The notes under the pieces were generated by a model that saw only the letters and a program-made list of their open reading frames with translations, was not told the DNA's origin and searched no databases. A program made the position numbers and the translations under genes. Shown here piece after piece: positions 1 through 6,484 of a DNA stretch of 41,532 nucleotides; position 1 is the first letter of the stretch; each line of letters opens with the position of its first letter. The stretch spans positions 127,711-169,242 of the forward strand of contig NZ_QVFV01000002.1 of assembly GCF_004212215.1 (NCBI RefSeq). Direction: 5' to 3'. The stretch comes from Leptolyngbya iicbica LK (GTDB taxonomy: Bacteria > Cyanobacteriota > Cyanobacteriia > Phormidesmidales > Phormidesmidaceae).

Positions 1-69
1 CCTATCAGCGCGATAGTCACTACCTTAAGCCTCCTTTTCTCTGCTGGGAGGAATGACAACCGAACACAG

Positions 70-84
70 ACGCTAAACACGTAC
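70..84. repeat. possible end of a miniature inverted-repeat element
   Basis: The 15-mer ACGCTAAACACGTAC matches the right terminal repeat of the 154-bp element at 9730-9883 (ACGCTAAACACATAC) at 14 of 15 positions. It may be the right end of a related element whose other end lies left of the window. The adjoining internal sequence at 1-69 shows little clear similarity beyond the terminus, so this is tentative. Confidence 0.35.
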
Positions 85-110
85 TGACTCATCGAGTCAT
101 GGCTTTTTTT
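85..110 (+). terminator. weak terminator-like hairpin
   Basis: A 6-bp stem (TGACTC, loop ATC, GAGTCA) is followed four bases later by seven T. It could end a plus-strand gene lying left of the window. The stem is short, so it may be chance. Confidence 0.3.
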
Positions 111-259
111 ATGACCGATGAAATGAGCGATGTTTGAATATCGCCATCAGATGCCAAAGAACACGGTCAAGACGGCAAAGATCACCCCCAGGTGGGAGGT
201 GGCGATCGCTGACGAATGATACTTTCAGCTCATAGGAACAAAATATTCAGGTTTTATTG

Positions 260-511
260 ATGGCTAGTTCATCTCCTTTAGAAGGTGTCATCCTCGTCGA
301 TTGTGCCAAAGCAAACATTGAAAACGGTGTAGAAACGGCTGCGGTGCAGTGCGGCTATGGCACCGATGTCGCGGCATTTCAAACTGCCCTGAAATCAGCT
401 TGTGCTGACATGAACATTGAGCTGAAAGAATTTGCTGACCTCTCCGTTGATAAGCGGGTGAATCATCGCAACGGCATTGAAGTTTATCCAGATACTCCCT
501 CGGATCTCTAA
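260..511 (+). CDS. small conserved hypothetical protein (83 aa)
   Basis: The reading frame begins with TTG at 257 immediately followed by ATG at 260; I take the ATG. The 83-residue product is soluble and acidic, with no signal peptide or membrane segment. It contains a Cys-Ala-Lys-Ala-Asn stretch near residue 15, a CGYGTD motif near residue 32 and a third Cys near residue 47. The pattern 'DCAKAN...GVETAA.QCGYG...F...L..AC..M.IE' looks like a family of short cyanobacterial proteins of unknown role; this is recollection, not a search. There is no strong ribosome site upstream. The gene stands alone, followed by a strong hairpin at 577-618. No function can be assigned. Confidence 0.6.
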   Translation: MASSSPLEGVILVDCAKANIENGVETAAVQCGYGTDVAAFQTALKSACADMNIELKEFADLSVDKRVNHRNGIEVYPDTPSDL

Positions 512-576
512 CATTCTGCGCTGAGCACCAATTTCTCATCCCGATTCCCTATGACAGACAATGCTATTAGCGTCCC

Positions 577-618
577 CTTCGACTCTGCTCAGAGGATGCT
601 GGCTGAGCAGAGTCGAAG
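577..618. repeat. 16-bp perfect inverted repeat hairpin
   Basis: CTTCGACTCTGCTCAG (577-592) pairs perfectly with CTGAGCAGAGTCGAAG (603-618) around a 10-base loop. There is no following T run, so it is unlike a simple terminator. The 'CTTCGACTC.GCTCAG' stem resembles a dispersed intergenic hairpin that I recall from several cyanobacterial genomes. Confidence 0.75.
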
Positions 619-742
619 TCGGCAATAAATAGTATTGAAGTATTTACTGAAAGATTGGTGTCAGGCCACTTTAGAGCTCTGAGCCTCCAGCTGGAACAGC
701 TTTGGTTCGCATCCGTGACATGCGGCGTTACGTTCTGATCGC

Positions 743-2074
743 ATGGTCAAAACTGGCTTTGAAACAGTTCACTTAATACTTCTGAATATGATTGTTGTTC
801 CGGCCTGGGGAATCTTCCTTTTTGTCCTTTTCACGATAGTTTTTATTATCTTCTCCTGGCTGTACTTGGCAGGCACTTTTCAGCGGCAGCGACCGTATCA
901 TTTAACCGGCATCGGCGCTAGCGAATCCCACTTTCTCACCACGATCGCGAGCATGTCTGATTCGCTGATCACTGCTGGCTATCCCCTCGCCTTTTGGTCC
1001 GATATTGATACCATTCAGGCAGCTCGCCTAGAACTCATCGACCAGGCCCAAACGCTGATTCAGTTTGAGACTTTTAAAATGTCTCCGGGCAAGCGTGCGA
1101 AGGATTTTGCTGATGCGTTGTGTCGGCAAGCGATCGCGGGAGTCACGGTGCAAGTTTTAGCCGATAGCTATGGGGCGAAAGAACTGCCCGCTAGCTATTG
1201 GCAACGGCTGCAGAATGCGGGCGTACAGGTGCTCTTTTTTAATCCATTCTCAGGGCGATCGCCGCTAGATTATTTACGCCGCAATCACCGCAAACTCCTC
1301 ATCGTTGATCAAACCATTGCCATGGTTGGAGGAGCGGGCATTTCTGACCTTTGGGATGGCAAAGATGGCAAATCTGAACAACCCTGGTACGACTTTGAAA
1401 TCAAATGGCAAGGTGATGCCGTCGGTATGCTCACCGGATTTTTCTGGCAGCATTGGTTGACCGCTGGCGGTCACGTTGACCTAAACCAGCATCACCCTGG
1501 TCGCTCCCAAGCCGCCACACCATCGCCCGTGCTGATCACCCCTGGGGAAGAACCCAGCACCGGCGATTCGCCGATTCGCAGCTTATTTCAACTCTGCATT
1601 ACGTCCGCTCAGCGGCGATTATGGCTGGCGAGTCCCTATTTACTGCCCGACCAAATCACCTGCGAAATGCTCGACCAAGCCTGCCGCCAAGGCGTGGATG
1701 TGCGCATTTTGACGATGGGGCCTAAAAGCGATAAAGCCTACGTTTATTACACGTCTCGCCAGCGCTATGGGCCGCTACTACGCAGCCAAATCCAGATTCA
1801 TGAATATCAGCCCAGTATGATGCACGGCAAAATTGTACTGATTGATGATGACTGGGTCAGTTTTGGCAGTGCCAATCTCGATCCACGCAGTTTCTTTCAC
1901 AATGATGAGCTCAATCTCTGCACCAACAATGCTCAACTCATTTCCCAAGTCGCGGCGTTTTTTGAATCTGGGTTTGAGCAAAGTGAGGTAGTGCAACTAG
2001 GACCTTGGCAACGGCGGCCTTGGCAAGAGAAATTAATCGGTCGTTTGGGCAATTTTTTCTACTGGCAACTATAA
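743..2074 (+). CDS. phospholipase D-like / cardiolipin synthase family protein
   Basis: The 443-residue protein carries two HKD (HxKx4D) motifs, the mark of phospholipase D-superfamily phosphatidyltransferases. The first is HRKLLIVD (H182, K184, D189) followed by a GG-AGISD segment. The second is HGKIVLID (H361, K363, D368) followed by FGSANLDPRSF. One hydrophobic N-terminal segment (about residues 16-44) should anchor it to the membrane, as in bacterial ClsA/ClsB-type cardiolipin synthases, although ClsA normally has two such segments. Length and layout fit cardiolipin synthase, which condenses two phosphatidylglycerols or transfers a phosphatidyl group. A different phospholipase D-family activity cannot be excluded. 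The ATG at 743 is the first in frame; ATG 788 is an alternative that would trim the extreme N-terminus. A CsbD stress gene follows 120 bases downstream. Confidence 0.85.
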   Translation: MVKTGFETVHLILLNMIVVPAWGIFLFVLFTIVFIIFSWLYLAGTFQRQRPYHLTGIGASESHFLTTIASMSDSLITAGYPLAFWSDIDTIQAARLELIDQAQTLIQFETFKMSPGKRAKDFADALCRQAIAGVTVQVLADSYGAKELPASYWQRLQNAGVQVLFFNPFSGRSPLDYLRRNHRKLLIVDQTIAMVGGAGISDLWDGKDGKSEQPWYDFEIKWQGDAVGMLTGFFWQHWLTAGGHVDLNQHHPGRSQAATPSPVLITPGEEPSTGDSPIRSLFQLCITSAQRRLWLASPYLLPDQITCEMLDQACRQGVDVRILTMGPKSDKAYVYYTSRQRYGPLLRSQIQIHEYQPSMMHGKIVLIDDDWVSFGSANLDPRSFFHNDELNLCTNNAQLISQVAAFFESGFEQSEVVQLGPWQRRPWQEKLIGRLGNFFYWQL

Positions 2075-2197
2075 CTTGATAGAGATAATCGATCAGCAAA
2101 ACTCTACCTTTGTGGCCGCAGTCGTCTGCCTGTAGCAGGAATGCAATTAGCCTCATTATTCCTAGACTGTAAAGGTAGTCTTTAAGGACAAAACTAT

Positions 2198-2380
2198 ATG
2201 GGTATTGAAGAACGGGTAGAAGCCACCGCTAAGAATGTTGAAGGTAAAGCGCAAGAAGCTATTGGCGAAGTTACTGGCGATCCTAAAGATAAGGCAGAAG
2301 GCCGCGCCAAGCAGGTTGAAGCCGAAACTGAGCATGCCAAAGAGGATGTCAAAGACAATCTCAAGCAGCAAATTGACTAA
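2198..2380 (+). CDS. CsbD family stress protein (copy 1)
   Basis: This is a 60-residue, highly charged, Ala/Lys/Glu-rich protein that starts MGIEERVEATAKN and contains the CsbD core 'EGKAQEAIGEVTGD...KAEGRAKQ'. CsbD proteins are small stress-induced proteins (sigma-B regulon in Bacillus) of unclear biochemical role, predicted to be mostly helical. AAGGA about ten bases upstream of the ATG gives a good ribosome site. A rho-independent terminator follows at 2447-2468. A close paralogue lies at 13074-13256 with the same N-terminus and the same length. Confidence 0.9.
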   Translation: MGIEERVEATAKNVEGKAQEAIGEVTGDPKDKAEGRAKQVEAETEHAKEDVKDNLKQQID

Positions 2381-2446
2381 TCTAGCAGCTGCCTTCCAGA
2401 CGATTGTTTGGAGTTGCTAAAACAACGCAACATAGCACGCTATTAA

Positions 2447-2468
2447 GGTGGTCAATGGCCACCTTTTT
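2447..2468 (+). terminator. rho-independent terminator after csbD copy 1
   Basis: GGTGGTC/GGCCACC forms a 7-bp stem (one G-T pair) with a 3-base loop, followed by a T-rich tail. It lies 66 bases past the CsbD stop codon. Confidence 0.8.
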
Positions 2469-2599
2469 ATTTGAAAAGTTTCACGCCCGCGATAGATACT
2501 TGAGCTTGCTAGTTTGATTTCAGTAAGCTTGAGTTATAAAACGCACTGTGAAACTTAGAAATTCATTCTTTTTTTGCTGTTTCACAATCAACGGAAATT

Positions 2600-2809
2600 A
2601 TGCTAGTCAAACATCAGAAAGACCACACCCTTATTCAGGTAACGGATACTCAAGAACTCATCGATCCCTTTCAGAAGAGCATTCAGGGACGAGAAAAAGC
2701 GGGAGAAGAAGTGCAACCCACTCAAGCATTTGAGAAATCGACACTAATTTTTCCCTCGGGTGAGCCTTTACCACAATGTTGGACAGATCCAGAATATCAG
2801 TCGAACTAA
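2600..2809 (+). CDS. small cyanobacterial conserved protein (69 aa, FPSGEPLPQCW motif)
   Basis: The protein has 69 residues, is hydrophilic and has no membrane segment. Its C-terminal half contains FPSGEPLPQCWTDPEY, and the N-terminus reads MLVKHQKDHTLIQVTD. From memory, this combination recurs in a family of 60-75 residue cyanobacterial proteins of unknown role, some carrying an unreliable 'acetyltransferase' label. The length is far too short for an acetyltransferase fold, so no enzyme role should be inferred. ATG 2600 is preceded by only a weak purine stretch. It is the last plus-strand gene before a convergent minus-strand block, and the 38-bp palindrome at 2834-2871 lies just beyond its stop. 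Confidence 0.65.
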   Translation: MLVKHQKDHTLIQVTDTQELIDPFQKSIQGREKAGEEVQPTQAFEKSTLIFPSGEPLPQCWTDPEYQSN

Positions 2810-2833
2810 AACGCTGATATTGGAAACTAATTT

Positions 2834-2871
2834 CTCCGCAGGAGTGTCGCGATCGCGACACTCCTGCGGAG
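2834..2871. repeat. 38-bp perfect palindrome centred on HIP1 (GCGATCGC)
   Basis: Bases 2834-2871 are identical to their own reverse complement across all 38 positions. The arms read CTCCGCAGGAGTGTC and the exact centre is the HIP1 octamer GCGATCGC (2849-2856). It sits between convergent genes ending at 2809 and 2953. It could act as a two-way terminator or cruciform, but no T run follows on either side. Confidence 0.9.
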
Positions 2872-2952
2872 TTAGGAGGCTGAAGTCATCCAATATCGAT
2901 ATCGGGCAACGAGCGATCGCCGGTCACATCATCTACCAGTAGCGCTCACCCA

Positions 2953-3996
2953 TTACTCCGAACTGCCCAGCATGATGGCAATGGGCCGACTGGATTCAAA
3001 TTCGTTAGCGAACAGGACGATCGCGGCGGTCATCGGGACGCCAATAAACGCGCCGGGAATGCCCCATACCCAGCCCCAAAAGACGATGGAGAGCAGCGCC
3101 ACAAAGGGCGACAGCTTCAGGTACTTGCCCTGCAGCTTGGGATCGACAAAATTGCCGAGAATGGTTTGGATGATGGCTAAGCCGATCAGCGTTGCTGCCC
3201 CGATCCCGGGACCTTGGAATAGAGTCGCAACCAGGGCCGGGACGATCGCGGCAACAATGGATCCCAACGTCGGAATAAAGTTCAAAATGAAGGCGAGCAG
3301 CCCCCAGGTAAAGGCTAAGCCCACCCCCAAAATGATGCACCAGCCCCAGGTGAGGAGACCGGTCATCAAACTAGTCAACGCGACCACTAAGAAATAGCGG
3401 CGCAGCTTGGAGCCCATGCTGTCAACGGCGTGGACGATGTGCTGGCCAGCCTGATCAGGGAATGCTCGCAGGGTGCGATCGCGATAGTCGTTCACCTCCA
3501 GCAGCAACAGTGCCAAAAACGACGCCACCAGCACGAGTAGGCTGACGGCTTTGAGCAAAGACTGGACACCACCGATCGCTTGCTGAAACAGTTGCGAAAT
3601 TGCCCCGTCCGATTGACTGCCACTGCCGGTAGGCAGACCGTAGCTCGCCAGCCAGGCTTGAGCCGAGTTGATCAAGGACTGGAGGCGATCGCCATATTCT
3701 GGCAGTCTGGGTTCGATGAGTTCCAGACTGAGTTCGGCGGCGCCAACAAAGAGGCCCAGAATCCCTGCCAGCACTAGCAATACACCGATCATCGCCACCC
3801 ACTTCGGCACATGTTGGGCTAAGCGCGTCTGCAGGGGTTCAGCCAGGACCGCAATAAAGAAGGCAAAGGCCAGGGGCATGGTCACTGGACGTGTGATCTG
3901 CAGGGCGTACACGCTCAAGAGCACGGTGATGATGATCAAGAGGATGGGCACGAGTTGCCCGGTGGCTTTGGTGAGTTTGGTCTGGTCGAGCGGCAT
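2953..3996 (-). CDS. AI-2E family (PerM/TqsA-like) transporter
   Basis: The 347-residue membrane protein has about eight hydrophobic segments in the arrangement of the AI-2E transporter family. There is a paired N-terminal set (residues about 15-85), a soluble loop (90-135), then helices including a GWCIILGVGLAFTWGLLAFILNFIPTLG-like region. The GxxxFIPxxG-type segment and the GIPGAFIGVPM segment near the C-terminus are characteristic. Family members export autoinducer-2 or act as Na+/H+ antiporters. Substrate cannot be told from sequence, and cyanobacterial copies are uncharacterised as far as I know. ATG at 3996 is the first in frame. The DUF421 gene lies about 105 bases upstream on the same strand, separated by G-rich 8-mer tandem arrays. 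Confidence 0.9.
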   Translation of the reverse strand: MPLDQTKLTKATGQLVPILLIIITVLLSVYALQITRPVTMPLAFAFFIAVLAEPLQTRLAQHVPKWVAMIGVLLVLAGILGLFVGAAELSLELIEPRLPEYGDRLQSLINSAQAWLASYGLPTGSGSQSDGAISQLFQQAIGGVQSLLKAVSLLVLVASFLALLLLEVNDYRDRTLRAFPDQAGQHIVHAVDSMGSKLRRYFLVVALTSLMTGLLTWGWCIILGVGLAFTWGLLAFILNFIPTLGSIVAAIVPALVATLFQGPGIGAATLIGLAIIQTILGNFVDPKLQGKYLKLSPFVALLSIVFWGWVWGIPGAFIGVPMTAAIVLFANEFESSRPIAIMLGSSE

Positions 3997-4012
3997 CGTT
4001 CGGGTCCGTAAG

Positions 4013-4101
4013 GGGTAGCAGGGTGGTTGGGTGATTGGGTGGATATGCTCGGGCGTCCCGCCTGTTGTCGCTGGGGCAAGGTGGCAGGGTGACAGGGTGG
4101 C
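4013..4101. repeat. two short 8-bp tandem arrays; G-quadruplex motif
   Basis: The plus strand holds GGGTGGTT/GGGTGATT/GGGTGGAT at 4021-4044 and AAGGTGGC/AGGGTGAC/AGGGTGGC at 4078-4101: two arrays of three imperfect 8-mers. Bases 4013-4039 also fit a quadruplex consensus of four GGG runs with 5-base spacers. The tract lies between two minus-strand genes, so the G-rich strand is the template for transcription into the AI-2E gene. Confidence 0.7.
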
Positions 4102-4644
4102 TTAGGACGAGAGGGCATTGGCGCGATGTGCAAGGCGGCGGTAGCCTTGTACGTCGGCCATGGCGGTGTCGGGTCCCGGTGTGGGAGAAAGAATCACGCT
4201 GAAGCTGCCATCGGTTTCGAGGACGACGGCGTGGACGGCAGCGAGGGCGGTGACGCCTTGGGCTCGGATGGCGGCCTTGATTTCACCTTCAGTAACCCGT
4301 TCTTGTTTGAGGGCATCGACCAAAAATTCGCCCTCGAATAGCAGCAGTTGCGGCTCGCCTTTGACTAATTGCTGAATGAGGGGCGTGCGGACGGAGAACC
4401 ACGTCAAGAGAAACTGCAGCGCCACCAGGACGGCAATGCCCAAGAGACCTTGCAACAGCGACGTATTGAGGGAGAGTACCGTGGTGGCCAAAATCGAGCC
4501 ATACGCAACGGTGACAATGAAGTCAAAGGCATTCCATTTGGACAGGGTGCGCTTACCCGAAAAGCGGATCAGCACCACGACGGCGAGATAGGACAAGCTG
4601 CCGATTAGCAGAGTATGGGATAGGGCAGTCAGGCTATTAAACAC
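4102..4644 (-). CDS. DUF421 (YetF-like) membrane protein
   Basis: The 180-residue protein has two to three N-terminal transmembrane helices (about residues 10-90). A cytosolic domain follows that contains the DUF421 signature: 'KGEPQLLLFEGEF...RVTEGEIKAAIRAQGV...VHAVVLETDGSFSVI'. DUF421 proteins include Bacillus YetF and are uncharacterised membrane proteins often found beside stress genes. Translation appears to start at GTG 4644, since no ATG occurs before the conserved membrane segment. No clear Shine-Dalgarno sequence is visible. It is upstream of, and in the same direction as, the AI-2E gene. Confidence 0.85.
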   Translation of the reverse strand: MFNSLTALSHTLLIGSLSYLAVVVLIRFSGKRTLSKWNAFDFIVTVAYGSILATTVLSLNTSLLQGLLGIAVLVALQFLLTWFSVRTPLIQQLVKGEPQLLLFEGEFLVDALKQERVTEGEIKAAIRAQGVTALAAVHAVVLETDGSFSVILSPTPGPDTAMADVQGYRRLAHRANALSS

Positions 4645-4702
4645 GGTTTAGTCAGTCAGGGTAGAACGTCTGGAGGGCAGCAAGGTGGGGCGATCGCGGA
4701 CA

Positions 4703-6463
4703 TCACTCAGACTCAAGATCGCGCGCCATGCTGGCGAAGAAGACCCCGTAGGCAGGTAACACGACCTCGTCGCCATCTAAGCTGAAGTCAAAGTTGAGGT
4801 GACTCACGACTTGGTAATCGGAAAACTCGCTCAAGCTGTAGTGGGCGGGTTTATCACCCATGTTGAAAATGCAAAGAATGTGTTGCTCGGCATAATATCG
4901 ACTGAATGCCAGGATGGTGTCTTTGGTTTCCAGCAGATCGAGGTGTCCGGCTTCGATCGCAGGCTGGTTTTTACGCCAGTGCAGCATCCGTCGCCAGGTA
5001 TTCAACAGCGAACTGGCGTCGCAATGCTGAGCTTGCACAGACCGCTCTAAATGCTCGTCAGGAATCGGTAACCAGGGTTTTTCGCCAGCGGTAAAGCCGC
5101 CGCAAGGAGGCTGTGAGGTCCACGGCATAGGGGTCCGCGAGCCATCGCGACCGACCACATCGGGATAGAGAGCTTGACCAAAGGGGTCTTTGATTTCGTC
5201 GGGCGCAATGTCACCCGGGATGTCGGCGATCGGGAGTCCCAATTCGTCTCCCTGCCATAAGCAAAACGCCCCCGGCAACGACAGCAGCAGCGCCACCATC
5301 ATGTGGTAGAACGCCTCGGGATAGGGATTGCCGTTGGCGTCTTTGCCGGTCCAACGACAGTGCAGGCGGCCGTAATCGTGATTGCCGACAATCCAGCAGG
5401 TGCCGCCGTCGGGAAAGCAGTTGGTGACCTTGCGGAGCATGCCGCGCATCAGCTCAGCAGTCATCGGTTGATCGACCAAAAGACCGCTGTGGTAGGCCAG
5501 GTGCAGGCGATCGCAGCCCCGCGTGTATTGTCCGGCGAGCTCAATGGAGTCTTCGCACAGGGTGGTCTCGCCCAGGGTCACAACGCCCGGATATTGATTC
5601 ACCAGTTCGCGAATGGGACGGATGCGCTCCAGGGTCTCAGGGCGATTGAAACTGTATTTGAGGACTTGCTTATTCAGGGGATTACCCTTGGGCACCCCAT
5701 CTGGCAGGTCGGCATCCTCCGGTCGTTGGGGATTATCCCGCAGTTGCGGGTCGTGCAAAAAGAAATTCACCGCATCAATGCGCAGTCCATCCACCCCCCG
5801 GTCGAGCCAGAACGTGGCCCGCTCCAGAATGGCGTCGAGCACATCATCGTTGTGCCAATTTAAATCGGGCTGACTTTTCAGAAAGCTATAGAGGTAATAC
5901 TGTTCGCGTTGGGGCTCCCATTCCCAGGCGCACTCGCCGGTAAAGGAGGAGAGCCAGTTGTTGGGGGGCGAACCATCGGGTTTAGGATCGGCCCACACAT
6001 ACCAGTCGGCTTTGGCGTTGTCACGGCTCGACCGACTTGCTTGAAACCAAGGATGCTGATTGGAGGTATGGTTCCACACCTGGTCGATGATGACCTTGAG
6101 TTTCATCGTGTGGGCGATGTCTAGCAGACATTGAAAGTCTTCCATAGTGCCAAACTCATCCCCGATCGCGCGCATATCGGTGATGTCATAGCCCAAATCA
6201 TCCATTGGCGACTCGTATATCGGCGTCAGCCAGATGGCATCCACCCCCAAACTGATAATGTAGTCGAGCTTTTCGACCACGCCGTTAAGATCACCCTGAC
6301 CATCGCCATTCGTATCAAAAAAACTCCAGGGCGAAATTTGATAAATGACGGCATTTTGCCACCACTCACCGTTTTGGGTGGCGTGATGATCATCTTCCCA
6401 TTGCCAATCGCGGCGGTTAATGGTGGGTGTCCGCCACCACGTTTTGTTGGCAACTTGTACCAT
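4703..6463 (-). CDS. GH13 family alpha-glucosidase / alpha-amylase-like enzyme
   Basis: The 586-residue protein is a glycoside hydrolase family 13 enzyme. All four conserved regions are present: DQVWNHTS (D127-H132), GLRIDAVNFF (nucleophile D230), TLGETT (acid/base E299) and GNHDYGR (D363). The N-terminus 'WWQNAVIYQISPWSFFDTNGDGQGDLNG' is typical of oligo-1,6-glucosidase/alpha-glucosidase members, which act on short malto- or isomalto-oligosaccharides, trehalose or sucrose-like substrates. Exact specificity cannot be read. No signal peptide is seen, so it should be cytosolic. A strong ribosome site (GAAGGAGA) precedes ATG 6463. The gene follows the phosphoketolase gene after 21 bases in the same direction, so the two are probably co-transcribed, linking intracellular glucan breakdown to phosphoketolase carbon flow. 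Confidence 0.9.
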   Translation of the reverse strand: MVQVANKTWWRTPTINRRDWQWEDDHHATQNGEWWQNAVIYQISPWSFFDTNGDGQGDLNGVVEKLDYIISLGVDAIWLTPIYESPMDDLGYDITDMRAIGDEFGTMEDFQCLLDIAHTMKLKVIIDQVWNHTSNQHPWFQASRSSRDNAKADWYVWADPKPDGSPPNNWLSSFTGECAWEWEPQREQYYLYSFLKSQPDLNWHNDDVLDAILERATFWLDRGVDGLRIDAVNFFLHDPQLRDNPQRPEDADLPDGVPKGNPLNKQVLKYSFNRPETLERIRPIRELVNQYPGVVTLGETTLCEDSIELAGQYTRGCDRLHLAYHSGLLVDQPMTAELMRGMLRKVTNCFPDGGTCWIVGNHDYGRLHCRWTGKDANGNPYPEAFYHMMVALLLSLPGAFCLWQGDELGLPIADIPGDIAPDEIKDPFGQALYPDVVGRDGSRTPMPWTSQPPCGGFTAGEKPWLPIPDEHLERSVQAQHCDASSLLNTWRRMLHWRKNQPAIEAGHLDLLETKDTILAFSRYYAEQHILCIFNMGDKPAHYSLSEFSDYQVVSHLNFDFSLDGDEVVLPAYGVFFASMARDLESE

Positions 6464-6484
6464 GGCGGGTCTCCTTCTCTATGT

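Noticed and set aside
2548-2733. 61-codon plus frame overlapping the FPSGEPLPQCW gene
   Set aside because: The overlapping frame at 2600-2809 has the recognisable conserved motif; this one does not.
4013-4101. CRISPR-like array
   Set aside because: The units are 8 bp with no spacers, so they are simple tandem repeats.
5303-5863. 186-codon plus-strand open frame
   Set aside because: It is antisense to the catalytic core of the GH13 gene.
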